Assembly (NCBI RefSeq): GCF_014524565.1
Contig: NZ_CP060139.1
Coordinates: 3,231,501 to 3,295,500, forward strand
Length of the DNA stretch: 64,000 nucleotides
Direction: 5' to 3'
Origin: Croceimicrobium hydrocarbonivorans
Lineage (GTDB): Bacteria; Bacteroidota; Bacteroidia; Flavobacteriales; Schleiferiaceae
Under the pieces are notes generated by a model. It searched no databases, had not been told where the DNA came from, and saw only the letters and a list, made by a program, of their open reading frames with translations. Positions 34,908 through 44,258 of the stretch are shown piece after piece; the first letter of the stretch is position 1, and each line of letters begins with the position of its first letter. The position numbers and the translations under genes were made by a program.

Positions 34908-35358
34908 CTTCTTCTTCGCTTTCTTGACTTTGTTTTATGATGCCTTTTTCATTGACGAGGACTTCCCATTCTTCATCATTCACTTCAATTTCAATCTCAT
35001 AGGCCCAGCCATCGGCGGTTTCTACTCTTTCTACTTCTTCCAAATCGTAGTCGGAATAGGCAGCATCCAAATGCGCCAATATAGATTTGGGAACCTCACT
35101 TTTCTTTATTTCATATTCGGTCTCCAACCATTGCCCGTCGGATTTGAAATTAGCGGAATATTCCTTGCCATTCCATTTGAATTCAGCTTCCCATTCATCC
35201 GTAGATTCTTTTTCCCATTCCACTTTAGTGGCTTCCGGGAATTTGATTTTAAAGGCACTTTGTACTGCATCCGGTACCTTCATTGAATCCGATTTCTGGC
35301 CGTAGCCGAAGACCACTGTTCCCATAAGGAAGGCAGTGCTTAAAATTACTTTCTTCAT
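34897..35358 (-). CDS. Secreted PepSY-like (DUF2874) protein
   Basis: 153 residues from the ATG at 35358 (MKKVILSTAF); the frame is open nine codons further. Signal peptide about 1-20 (cleavage after GYG). The mature part has two copies of a PepSY-like repeat (AFKIKFPEATKVEWEKE with EWEAEFKWNGKEYSANF; then HLDAAYSDYDLEEVERVET with YEIEIEVNDEEWEVLVNEKG) and an acidic C-terminus of about nine Glu/Asp. Such proteins are exported and may inhibit or bind partners in the envelope. The receptor gene follows with an 11-nt overlap. Confidence 0.87.
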   Translation of the reverse strand: MKKVILSTAFLMGTVVFGYGQKSDSMKVPDAVQSAFKIKFPEATKVEWEKESTDEWEAEFKWNGKEYSANFKSDGQWLETEYEIKKSEVPKSILAHLDAAYSDYDLEEVERVETADGWAYEIEIEVNDEEWEVLVNEKGIIKQSQESEEEDDD

Positions 35359-35418
35359 AATTGCATGGATTAAATTACAGTCCAAACTTCAGGTTGGATT
35401 TGGAAGAAAATTGGAATT

Positions 35419-36714
35419 TTAAGAAAAGTCGAGGCGGAAGATATGCCTGGATGATTCAAAACTATAGCTCACCTGCCATTGGTATTTATGGGCAATCTCT
35501 TTAACAATCGCCAAGCCTAAGCCGCTGCTTACTTTATCTGAAGAATTGTTGCGCGAGAAACGTTGAAAGAGTTTTTCCGTATCCAGACTTTCCTGGCCTT
35601 CATTGGCGATTTTCAATTGAGACCCTTGCAGCCTTATCCAGATTTCTGAGCCATTTTTACTGTGCCGTATGGCATTGGAAAGTAGGTTTTGGATAAGTGT
35701 TTCGATTAAGAATGGATCACATTGGAGCGGGGTAGATTCGGAATCATCAAAATGACATTGAAGCTCTTTATCATCCAAATAATCCTCAAAAAGCAAAAGG
35801 GCATTATCGATGACCTGCTTTAAATTGATATTTTGATCGGATTGAAATTGATCACTTTCTACCTTGGCCAAAACCAGGAGGTTTTTGTTAATACGACTAA
35901 GTCTGGCCATGGGGGCATTAATGGCAGATATTAATTCCCGGACTTCATGACTCATTTCGGTTTTCTGGCTTAAGAGATCAATTTTGGATTTAAGCAGGGC
36001 CAGCGGAGTTTGCAGCTCATGAGAGGCATTTTCAATAAAAGATTTTTGCTGTTGATAGCTAGCCAAGGCCTTTGCTGCCATTTCTTCAATGGAATGATGA
36101 AGTTCCTGAAACTCCAAAATATCGGTTTCGGGAAGCTCTATTTTTTGTCCTTTACTGAGCTCAAAGCTTTTTAATGCTTGCAGGCTTTGGTAAAATGGGC
36201 GCCAGCTTTGTTTGGTGATTTTACGATTAAGCAATACAAAACCTATCACCATAATCACCAGAAAGCTAAGGGTGATAAGGCTAATCACCGCAAAGGTTTC
36301 ATCCAGTTCCTCAATATTGGTTTCAATACGAATTCGGTAAGCTCGCTTCTCTAATTCGAAATAGGATTCCAATCCGCGAAAGCGTTCCAGATCTTCATCT
36401 TCCGGCTCTAAAATGCTGGGCCTTTCAATGCTGTAATAGCGATCTTCAAAAGGTTGCGGTTTTTCCAATTTTTCAATCCGAATATCGGGCTGAAGGATGG
36501 CCCAATTTTCAATGACCTTATTGAGTTCACTTTCATTAAAATGACCTTTATCTAATTGGGATTTAATGAATTCCAGTCGCAGCTTATTGTTTTCATCCAG
36601 CTCATTATTCCAGATATGATCCATTACCAAAACATAAACTGGAATACTGCCAAGGAGAAGAATCAGGGCATAGAGAGCAAAGGCCTTAAGCGGTTTGTGT
36701 AGTAATCTGTTCAT
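35419..36714 (-). CDS. Two-component sensor histidine kinase
   Basis: 431 residues from the ATG at 36714, which overlaps the response-regulator stop in ATGA; a second ATG three codons earlier is possible. Two helices (about 11-30 and 138-163) flank a periplasmic sensor domain of about 105 residues. Then the phospho-acceptor box ENASHELQTPLALL with His232, and an ATPase domain with N box (LIQNLLSNAIRHS) and SSGLGLAIVKEI. Classic HisKA/HATPase type paired with the OmpR-family regulator upstream. Confidence 0.92.
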   Translation of the reverse strand: MNRLLHKPLKAFALYALILLLGSIPVYVLVMDHIWNNELDENNKLRLEFIKSQLDKGHFNESELNKVIENWAILQPDIRIEKLEKPQPFEDRYYSIERPSILEPEDEDLERFRGLESYFELEKRAYRIRIETNIEELDETFAVISLITLSFLVIMVIGFVLLNRKITKQSWRPFYQSLQALKSFELSKGQKIELPETDILEFQELHHSIEEMAAKALASYQQQKSFIENASHELQTPLALLKSKIDLLSQKTEMSHEVRELISAINAPMARLSRINKNLLVLAKVESDQFQSDQNINLKQVIDNALLLFEDYLDDKELQCHFDDSESTPLQCDPFLIETLIQNLLSNAIRHSKNGSEIWIRLQGSQLKIANEGQESLDTEKLFQRFSRNNSSDKVSSGLGLAIVKEIAHKYQWQVSYSFESSRHIFRLDFS

Positions 36715-37385
36715 GCTTCCCATTTATAGCCGGTTCCATAGATGGTTTGGATATAATTGCCGTAGCCGGCCTCTTTTAATTTGCGCTTCAAGTTTTTTAC
36801 GTGGGCATAAACAAAATCATGACTATCGAACATATCGGCAAAATCGCCGGACAGGTGCTCGGCCAAAGCCGCTTTAGAAAGTACCCGACCTTTATTTCCT
36901 AAGAAGAACAGAAGCAGGTTGTATTCTTTTCGAGTGAGAATCACTTCAATTTCGTGTACCCTTACACTTTTAGCATTTAGGTCTATGGATAGCTCTTGAA
37001 ATTGAATTTTATTTTGACTGTCAAATTGTTTGCGGCGTATAATGGACTCTACCCGAGCTGCTAATTCGGCTTGATGAAAGGGCTTAGCGAGGTAATCATC
37101 GGCGCCAAGCTTTAGGCCTCTAATCTTATCATCGAGGGCATTTTTAGCGGATATGATTATCACTCCTTCACTGCGATTAAGTGCCTTTAATTCCTCCAGG
37201 ATTTTTAAGCCATCTCCTCCCGGAAGCATTAAATCCAGTAGAATGCAATCGTATTCATAGTCGTGAATCTTGTCCCAGGCAGTCGGAAAATCCGGAGCAA
37301 TTTCGCAGCGATAATCTTCATGGGTCAGGAAACTGCTCATATCCTGTGCTAATTCCCTTTCGTCTTCGATGATTAAGATTTTCAT
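36711..37385 (-). CDS. OmpR/PhoB-family response regulator
   Basis: 224 residues. The receiver domain has EDERE at the acidic pocket, phospho-acceptor Asp51 (CILLDLMLPGGDG) and Lys in YLAKPF. The winged-helix output domain ends in the typical DFVYAHVKNLKRKLKEAG...IQTIYGTGYKWEA. It is first in the group RR - HK - PepSY - receptor, and probably controls the PepSY/receptor genes; the signal is unknown. Confidence 0.94.
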   Translation of the reverse strand: MKILIIEDERELAQDMSSFLTHEDYRCEIAPDFPTAWDKIHDYEYDCILLDLMLPGGDGLKILEELKALNRSEGVIIISAKNALDDKIRGLKLGADDYLAKPFHQAELAARVESIIRRKQFDSQNKIQFQELSIDLNAKSVRVHEIEVILTRKEYNLLLFFLGNKGRVLSKAALAEHLSGDFADMFDSHDFVYAHVKNLKRKLKEAGYGNYIQTIYGTGYKWEA

Positions 37386-37484
37386 GCTGCAATAGAATAA
37401 ATCAAATTGGAAGGAATATAGAATTTGCTCCCGCCCTCAATGACTATTCAAAGGTAATTTTAAAATGGGCCAGCTCTATAAATC

Positions 37485-37525
37485 AAAAATCCCGACCCAA
37501 GCTTGCGCCTGAATCGGGATTCTAT
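37485..37525 (-). terminator. Intrinsic terminator of the choice-of-anchor I gene
   Basis: On the minus strand AATCCCGA and TCGGGATT form an outer stem followed by a T-rich run (TTTTTGATTT). It lies about 27 nt behind the stop codon at 37552. It shares its stem sequence with three other terminators in the window. Confidence 0.75.
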
Positions 37526-37551
37526 AATGTTGTTCGGTCGACTAAAAAGCC

Positions 37552-39816
37552 TTATTTCTTTAAAATCTGAAGTTTTCCTTGAGCTGATACCAATTGGTAG
37601 ATTCCGCTAGGTAAAGCGCTTAAGTCGGCTTTGTTTCCTTCGATGTTCATCACCATTTGACCATTCAGGTTGTAAAGTTTACCACCTTCGATCTCCTGAC
37701 TAAACTGTACTAAGCCGTTGCTCGGGTTAGGATAAGCTTGTAAGCTTAAAGCACGCTCTTCTTCATTTAATCCGATGGTACCACCAATGCTGTATAAGGA
37801 AAGGGTTCCGGATACTTCGTTGGCAATGGCTAATAAGTTTTCACCGTTTGGACTTTGGGCGGCGGGGATAAACTTGATGTCTTCAGGACCTAAATCACCG
37901 GCATTGATATCATCAGCAGATACGCTAAAGTCACGGTGTAGGAAGTAGCTAATGAAGCTTGGGTTGCTAGGGTCAGTAATATCATAAACCATGATTCCAC
38001 CCATGCGCTCTAAACCTACAAAGGCAATGGTAAATCCGTTGATTACCGCAATTTCGATCGCTTCAGGCTCGGAAGCCTTATCATCAGAACGAGATTTTAA
38101 GGAGCTATTATCATCATTATTAGAGTTGAACTCATTGGGGTACAAGCTGAATAAAGTCTGAGCGAATTGATCTTCACTATCCCAGATCAGGTTCATGTTC
38201 TCATCCCAAATGGAGAAACCACGACCTCCGTAAGAGTATAATTCGTCATAGTCTCCGTCGCCATCCGTATCCCCTAATGAGGTGGTAATATTTAAGCGAC
38301 CTAAGCTGTCTTCCATTTGCAGGTTAGCAGCATTTGGGAAGGCAGTAGCATCTAATGTAAGGTCTTTAACACGCTCTTCTTCGCTGTAGAAATCATAGTC
38401 GCGAGAGTCGCCTTCGTTGGCCGTAGCGATGTAGGTAGTGCCATTCACTTCAAAAGCTTTGATGGCGTCTGGTTGGTACATACCAAATACTGGCCAGTTG
38501 CGAATGTCGATGCTGCTGGCGCGGTTAGAAGCATCCATTTTATTGTTGCCGGTAGAGTAATCTTTAAAACCAAGCGGCTTTAAGGAAGTGATGCTTTTGC
38601 TGGCTAAGTCGATAACCGCCATAGCATTGTTTTCCTGACAAACTACAAAAGCCTTGCTGTTATCCGGAGCTAAAGCAATGTATTCGGGCTCCAGGTTTTG
38701 AGATAAACGAGGCATGGTACCTTCGAACATCAAATCGTCAATTTGCCATACTGAAGAGTTTCCAGCGCCTGGGGCACCTTCGTAAACGAAAGCGATGCTC
38801 ACATTTGGAGTCAGGTAATTTTCTAAGCTGAAACGACCTGAATTGGTGTCTGCATATCCGCCAGAAGAGAAGGCGAAATGGCCAGTAATGGTATCCCAAT
38901 TGGCATTGGCAGGATCGGTATGGGTTAAGGGATCAAAGTCGGTAGAAATTAATACTTCCAAAGAACCACCATTGAAGTTACGAGTATTTTCAAAGCTGAA
39001 GTAAACCGAGTCCTGGCCAGTGAAGTTCATGGCAGGAGTAATCATCCAGGTAGTAGTAGGGCCACTCGCAGAAAAGGCATTCATTTCAGCGTAGTGATTA
39101 CCGCTGTAATCATCATAGTACCAACCGATATTACCAGCCGTAGTAACGATGATCAGGTTATCTAAAGAGTCAGCAGTGTTTTCGAGGTCTTCCAGGTAAT
39201 CAGCTACCGGACCGAAATTGCGGATGGCAGGATCATAATTGGCATCGAATTGAGTGAAATCAAGGGTAGTAACATTGCCCTGACTTACATTCTGTACGCC
39301 ACCGGAAATATCGATAATGGAAACGCTACCCATGGGGTCGGCGGTGTAATCATCATCAGGCTCACCTTCGTTAGCACTTAGCACGTACATGCCATCAGCG
39401 CTAAAGGTTACCATATCCGGTAAAACACCTACTTCCAAACTGGCGATGAAAGTAAGGGTAGAGTCGAAGAATACAATATGACCATTTTGATCAAAACCGT
39501 TGGCCTCTACAGCGATAGCTAAGTAACCTGATTTATAGGCAACAGAATTAGCGCCATCTCCATAAACGGTAATATCGATGGAATCGGTTTTGCTGATGTT
39601 GTTAGGATTGGAGATGTCAAATACATCAACGTGATCGGTGTAGCCATTTACGGCATATAAAACCTGGGCAGTTGGGTTATAAGCTACAATCTCCATAGCT
39701 CCTTCATCAAAAGCACCGCTTTTATAGCTAGCTAAATGAGAAAGGTCGATCAGGTTTTGAGCCTGAATCATAAGGCTGCTCAATAAGCAAAGTGTAATAG
39801 TAATTGTTCGTTTCAT
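37552..39816 (-). CDS. Choice-of-anchor I family protein with T9SS sorting domain and an inserted jelly-roll domain
   Basis: 754 residues. Signal peptide 1-19 (cleavage after IQA). The core is a beta-propeller typical of choice-of-anchor I/alkaline-phosphatase-like proteins: SGAFDEGAMEIVAYNP, VSANEGEPDDDYTADPMGSV, LEPEYIALAPDNSKAFV, TANEGDSRDYDFYSEEERV, GRGFSIWDENMNLIWDSED. Between about residues 220 and 370 a separate beta-sandwich (ITPAMNFTGQDSVYFSFENT ... IDDLMFEGTM), like choice-of-anchor J, interrupts the propeller. The last 60 residues are a type A sorting domain (YPNPSNGLVQFS, LPSGIYQLVS). Likely surface-exposed or released; a phosphatase or binding role is not shown. Confidence 0.88.
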   Translation of the reverse strand: MKRTITITLCLLSSLMIQAQNLIDLSHLASYKSGAFDEGAMEIVAYNPTAQVLYAVNGYTDHVDVFDISNPNNISKTDSIDITVYGDGANSVAYKSGYLAIAVEANGFDQNGHIVFFDSTLTFIASLEVGVLPDMVTFSADGMYVLSANEGEPDDDYTADPMGSVSIIDISGGVQNVSQGNVTTLDFTQFDANYDPAIRNFGPVADYLEDLENTADSLDNLIIVTTAGNIGWYYDDYSGNHYAEMNAFSASGPTTTWMITPAMNFTGQDSVYFSFENTRNFNGGSLEVLISTDFDPLTHTDPANANWDTITGHFAFSSGGYADTNSGRFSLENYLTPNVSIAFVYEGAPGAGNSSVWQIDDLMFEGTMPRLSQNLEPEYIALAPDNSKAFVVCQENNAMAVIDLASKSITSLKPLGFKDYSTGNNKMDASNRASSIDIRNWPVFGMYQPDAIKAFEVNGTTYIATANEGDSRDYDFYSEEERVKDLTLDATAFPNAANLQMEDSLGRLNITTSLGDTDGDGDYDELYSYGGRGFSIWDENMNLIWDSEDQFAQTLFSLYPNEFNSNNDDNSSLKSRSDDKASEPEAIEIAVINGFTIAFVGLERMGGIMVYDITDPSNPSFISYFLHRDFSVSADDINAGDLGPEDIKFIPAAQSPNGENLLAIANEVSGTLSLYSIGGTIGLNEEERALSLQAYPNPSNGLVQFSQEIEGGKLYNLNGQMVMNIEGNKADLSALPSGIYQLVSAQGKLQILKK

Positions 39817-40151
39817 AGATCTATTGTTTAGGAAAGCACAAAAGTCCTATGGCAATGCACCCTTAGTGTTCGATTAAGGTTAAGGCTGCTTGAAGTATAG
39901 ATTAGAAATCTTAAACGAAGGTTAAGTGCTTCGAGCTAGATTTAAGTAATAAGCTGTCTTTTAGGGAAGGGGAGATTTAACCTTATATCAAGTTGAGCAT
40001 CTAAACTGGCAGAAAATAGCTTTTTTGATTTCCATCAAAAAGGTATTCCATGGCAACCTAGGCTCATGATTAACAGTGAGTTTAGGGCTAGAAAATGATA
40101 AGGTTCCCTAAAAGGCGAAGTTATTTATACTTATCGAAAGTTTGTTTTTAA
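39817..40151. other. 335-nt intergenic region
   Basis: Between the choice-of-anchor I gene (start side) and the Pnkp gene (stop side), both on the minus strand. It holds one hairpin with a U-rich flank at about 40021-40042, and presumably the promoter of the downstream gene, though no clean TAnnTTTG was found (closest is GACTTTTG near the start codon). No ORF or RNA gene seen. Confidence 0.6.
40021..40042 (-). terminator. Possible terminator of the hen1-pnkp operon
   Basis: TTTTTTGAT - TTCC - ATCAAAAAG forms a 9-bp A/T-rich stem about 110 nt behind the Pnkp stop. It lacks a GC-rich stem, so it may be weak. Confidence 0.3.
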
Positions 40152-42725
40152 TTAAAGTCTGGGATCCACTTCTTCACTTTCCAGGGCTAATACCCCAAAA
40201 ACACTTTCATGGGTTCGGCGTAGGGGTTCTTTTCGAACAAAACGTTCTAAACTTTCAATACCCAAAGCAAATTCACGCAAGGCCAGAGAGCGCTTTTTAG
40301 ATAGTCCTCTCTTCTTCAACCTTTCGAGATTGTAGGCCGTATCATATTCCGGTCCATAGATGATTCTAAGGTATTCCTTACCCCGGCATTTTATAGCTGG
40401 TTGTACTAAGCCCTTTTTACCATAGGCCAGAAAATCATAGGGTTTTACAACCATACCTTCTCCACCTTTTTGGGTAAGCTCAATCCACCACTTGATTACC
40501 TCCTCGATCTTACTTTCATCATCCAAGTCCACTTTTTTGTAGGGGGTGATCTTGAACAAAGCTGGGTCTGCCAGGCAAATTTCCTTAATCTGGTCCATGT
40601 GCCACTCATGGTTTTTATCGACATGAACCGCACCTTCCGTGGCTAATAGATGGAAGGGAGCCAGTTTGTAATCCTCAATACTTTGTACTTCCCAACAATA
40701 GTTCTGATAGGCGTGAATGTAATTGGATACGGCTTTTTGTTTCGACTTAATTTTTTGAAGCTGTTCATCAATTCCAGCAATGCCGCGTTTTTGGGCTAAG
40801 CCTAGCGATTTCTCTACTTCGGCCAATGCATTTCTGGCGGCGGCACCTACTGCTGCATATTGATCTTGGATCAGAGATTGGGCTTTGGCAGACCAGGGCA
40901 TTAGCTCGGTATCCATGCAAAGCCAATCGGTGTTCATTTTATTCCAAAAACCAGAGTGCTCCAAAGCTTTTTGAACTCGATCTAAAAATTCCTTTTCTAA
41001 GTCGGGATGGCTGAAGAAATTTCGACCGGTTCGCGTATAACAAACTCCAATTCCTTCACCTTCAACTCCGAATCTTTCCTTGGCAACCTCCTCGTTTTTA
41101 CAAATTACGATTACGGCCCGAGAGCCCATGTGCTTTTCTTCGCAGATAAGACTTTTCAGACCTTGTTTTTTATAGTAGTCAATCGCTTCTTCGGGAAACT
41201 CCAAATAGGCCTCCTGATTACTTGTTTCGCAGGGCGACATGGTAGGGGGGAGGTAAATCAGCCATTTGGGATTTACGGCAAATCGGCTCATCACCTCCAA
41301 GGCAGCGATAGAATTTTCTTCGCGGATGGTGAGATTATTCCGTAAGCGGGTTTGAACTATTCGTTTCCCGCTAACATCTTCAATATTGAGTAGATCGTCA
41401 TCAATTTGTTGGTTGTTCAATTGACTTTCAGGTCCTTCCAAGAATGGTTTTACGGGTTCGCAATACACTTCTTTAGCCGGTACCGAAATCAGTTCTTCTT
41501 CCGGATAGCGGAGGGCACTAAGCTTGCCTCCAAATACGCAGCCCGTATCTATATCAATAGTCTTATTGAGCCATTCTGCTTCGGGTACAGGAGTATGTCC
41601 ATACACCACTTTGGCTTTTCCTCTATACTCCGAGGCCCAATTGTAGCGCACTGGTAGCCCAAATTCATCAATTTCGCCAGTGCTTTCTCCGTAAAGGCAA
41701 AAGGCACGAATGGCACCGGATCCTCTGCCTTGCATTTCTTCCTTAATCCCTGCATGGGCTACCACTAAATTTCCATGATCAAAAACATAGTGACTAATAA
41801 GGCTATAAAGGAATTCTTTTACTTGCTGATGAAAGTCGCTGGATTCATTTTCCATTTGCGCCATGGTTTCTGCCAAGCCATGCTTCAGATTAACGTTTTT
41901 GCCGCTGAGTTTTTTCTGAAGTTTAATGTCATGGTTTCCGGGTACACACCAGGCACTACCGGTGTGGACCATACTCATCACGAGTTTTAGGACTGCAGGC
42001 GAATTGGGACCACGATCTACCAAATCGCCGAGAAATATTACCTGACGATTTTGAGGATGTTGCACTTGGAGGCCAAAGTTTTGACCATCATCCGCCACCT
42101 CATTTATTTCATATCCCAGTTTTTGTAGGAGATCTAGGCATTCATCATAACAGCCATGAATGTCACCTATGATATCAAAAGGTCCGGTGATGTCTTTTTT
42201 ATCATTGTAGAGTTTAGCTCTGCTTATCCCCTCAACTTGATTTACCTCTTCAACCGAGTTTAATATTTGGATTTGTTTGAATCCTTCTTTCTTTAAGGAT
42301 TTTAAGGAGCGTTTTAAGTCTTGTCCTTGCTTACGAAGGACATGATTACCCAGGTTTCGGTCTTCGCGTTCAGCATTTCTTTCTTTACAGACAGACTCCG
42401 GGATATTTAAAACTATGGCAATGGGCAGGCAATGGTATTCACGCGCCAATTGCAAGAGGCCTTTGCGAGCTTCTTGTTGAATATTGGTAGCATCCACCAC
42501 CGTTAATAAGCCATTTTTTAAACGCTTAGCTACGGTATAATGCAAAAGCTCAAAGGCATCTGTAGTGGCAGCAAGATCATTTTCATCGTTAGAAACAATG
42601 CCTCTACATTCATCCGAGGAGACAATTTCGAATTTGCTAAAATGCTTTTTGGCAAAGGTGCTTTTACCGGATCCTGAAGTACCGATCAGCAGGACCAGAG
42701 ATAATTCAGGTACTTTAATTTCCAT
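40152..42725 (-). CDS. pnkp: Polynucleotide kinase-phosphatase-ligase Pnkp (bacterial RNA repair)
   Basis: 857 residues from the ATG at 42725 (frame open 11 codons earlier). Three modules in order: a 5'-OH kinase with P-loop GTSGSGKS at 15-22; a binuclear metallophosphoesterase (DIIGDIHGCYDE, FLGDLVDRGPNS, VPGNHDIKLQ, VVAHAGI); and a ligase-like adenylyltransferase with lysine motif EKHMGSR. This is the Clostridium thermocellum Pnkp layout and size. It heals and seals RNA broken by ribotoxins: removes 2',3'-cyclic phosphate, phosphorylates 5'-OH and, with Hen1, ligates. It overlaps hen1 by 11 nt, so the two are translationally coupled. Confidence 0.94.
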   Translation of the reverse strand: MEIKVPELSLVLLIGTSGSGKSTFAKKHFSKFEIVSSDECRGIVSNDENDLAATTDAFELLHYTVAKRLKNGLLTVVDATNIQQEARKGLLQLAREYHCLPIAIVLNIPESVCKERNAEREDRNLGNHVLRKQGQDLKRSLKSLKKEGFKQIQILNSVEEVNQVEGISRAKLYNDKKDITGPFDIIGDIHGCYDECLDLLQKLGYEINEVADDGQNFGLQVQHPQNRQVIFLGDLVDRGPNSPAVLKLVMSMVHTGSAWCVPGNHDIKLQKKLSGKNVNLKHGLAETMAQMENESSDFHQQVKEFLYSLISHYVFDHGNLVVAHAGIKEEMQGRGSGAIRAFCLYGESTGEIDEFGLPVRYNWASEYRGKAKVVYGHTPVPEAEWLNKTIDIDTGCVFGGKLSALRYPEEELISVPAKEVYCEPVKPFLEGPESQLNNQQIDDDLLNIEDVSGKRIVQTRLRNNLTIREENSIAALEVMSRFAVNPKWLIYLPPTMSPCETSNQEAYLEFPEEAIDYYKKQGLKSLICEEKHMGSRAVIVICKNEEVAKERFGVEGEGIGVCYTRTGRNFFSHPDLEKEFLDRVQKALEHSGFWNKMNTDWLCMDTELMPWSAKAQSLIQDQYAAVGAAARNALAEVEKSLGLAQKRGIAGIDEQLQKIKSKQKAVSNYIHAYQNYCWEVQSIEDYKLAPFHLLATEGAVHVDKNHEWHMDQIKEICLADPALFKITPYKKVDLDDESKIEEVIKWWIELTQKGGEGMVVKPYDFLAYGKKGLVQPAIKCRGKEYLRIIYGPEYDTAYNLERLKKRGLSKKRSLALREFALGIESLERFVRKEPLRRTHESVFGVLALESEEVDPRL

Positions 42726-44115
42726 AGGTGAATATTCCCATTTGTGAAGGTGCGCCAAGGTTTTCTACTTCAGTACCAATTGGCAAAAACTCAACACTAT
42801 AATTATTTTTCAAAGCCACTTTTTGGGCCCATTCTTCAAACTGTGCTCGTGTCCACTCAAAGCGATGATCGTGATGTCGCATGCTGCCAGCGTCAAGGCT
42901 ATCGTACTGCGAATTGTATTCGGCATTTGGCGTGGTTAAAATCACCGTTTGAGGTTGAGCCTTTTCAAAGACTACTCTCTCAAGGGCAGCTAGTCGATTT
43001 TCGTCGAGGTGTTCGATTACTTCTACCAGGGCGGCGGCATCAAAATTCTTTAATCGCTGGTCTTCATAGGTTAAGGCCCCTTGAAACAAATTGATTCGCG
43101 CTTTTTGGGCCGGTGCCATTTCATCCCAGCCTAATTTCTCTTTGGCAAAACTGAGGGATTGATAGGAAACATCCATCCCGGTAATTTTTTGAAATTGCTT
43201 TTCCTTGAGGAGTAAGCGAAGTAATTTGCCTTCACCACAGCCCAGGTCAATAACCGATTGCGCACCCGAATCTCGTAGCTGTTCAACTACTGCCGCCAGG
43301 CGTTGTTGATGCAGGTTTTCTTTTTTGATATTAAGCTCTGGGTTTTCAATTTCTTCACTTTCCGATTCTAAGGATTTGTCATCGTCTAGTCGATCCAGAG
43401 CTTCTCGGGTTAAGGACTTTAAATTGAATAAGTATCGACTAATAATAAGGTCCTTTTTAGGATGTGTTTCCAACCAACCCTTGCCTCTTTCCAGGAGTTT
43501 ATCTATTTCCTTTTGATTCACGAAATAATGTTTGTCATTATCCAAAACCGGAATCAAAACATAGAGATGCGACAACAAGTCTTGAAGGCGAATTTCATGC
43601 TTTAGGCGGAGGGTGAAGTATTTACTTTTCCCCCAGGATTCGAATTTAGAATCTAAAGCATGGTTCTGGATATCAAGTGTATAACCCAAAGGTCCGAAAA
43701 GGCTTTTAATCAATTTCTCACCTCCTTTTGCTGCGGGTAATACAGCAAGACTTACTTCTAAAGGCAAGGCTTGCTCTACTAGTTCGGGCTTATCCTTACA
43801 CTTGCCATTTAAAGCGCTGGAGAAGGCTTTGGCTATGGCGACACTCATAAAGGAGGAGGCCACATAAGGTCGATCATTAACGTATTGGCCTAGGGAGAAT
43901 TCAGCGCCATTTAAACGACGCGCCTTTTTTACCATATCTATGGGGTCGATATCCAACAATAAGGAAATGGTAGATCTATCTTCCGAACTTTCTGGATAAT
44001 AAACATGGGCTTGACCAATGGTCAGTTCGAAGGATTGAAATTTATCAGGGTGCTTATGAAGTAAAAAGCCTAAATCCGTAGCAGGCTTATGCGTGGTCGA
44101 AATATTTAAAAGCAT
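42715..44115 (-). CDS. hen1: 3'-terminal RNA ribose 2'-O-methyltransferase Hen1
   Basis: 466 residues. The N-terminal half (LNISTTHKPATDLGFLLHKH...) is the domain unique to bacterial Hen1 that helps activate the Pnkp ligase. The C-terminal half is a SAM methyltransferase with DLGCGEG at 290-296 and the metal-site pattern EVIEHL plus RHHDHRFEWTR. It methylates the 2'-OH at the break before ligation, making repaired RNA resistant to the same nuclease. It precedes pnkp with an 11-nt overlap; together they are the known Pnkp-Hen1 operon. Confidence 0.94.
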   Translation of the reverse strand: MLLNISTTHKPATDLGFLLHKHPDKFQSFELTIGQAHVYYPESSEDRSTISLLLDIDPIDMVKKARRLNGAEFSLGQYVNDRPYVASSFMSVAIAKAFSSALNGKCKDKPELVEQALPLEVSLAVLPAAKGGEKLIKSLFGPLGYTLDIQNHALDSKFESWGKSKYFTLRLKHEIRLQDLLSHLYVLIPVLDNDKHYFVNQKEIDKLLERGKGWLETHPKKDLIISRYLFNLKSLTREALDRLDDDKSLESESEEIENPELNIKKENLHQQRLAAVVEQLRDSGAQSVIDLGCGEGKLLRLLLKEKQFQKITGMDVSYQSLSFAKEKLGWDEMAPAQKARINLFQGALTYEDQRLKNFDAAALVEVIEHLDENRLAALERVVFEKAQPQTVILTTPNAEYNSQYDSLDAGSMRHHDHRFEWTRAQFEEWAQKVALKNNYSVEFLPIGTEVENLGAPSQMGIFTYGN

Positions 44116-44258
44116 AGGAGGAGTAACGATTGAAGCTGTTCTAAGCAGATTTTGGGTCTAAAAAGGAAGCTTAGAATGGCTTGAAGCTTTCTAAAATTAA
44201 AACAGGTTAAGGTAATTGGCTAAAGAATAAGCCTGAAGGTAAAAGTAAAAGATTCTTT

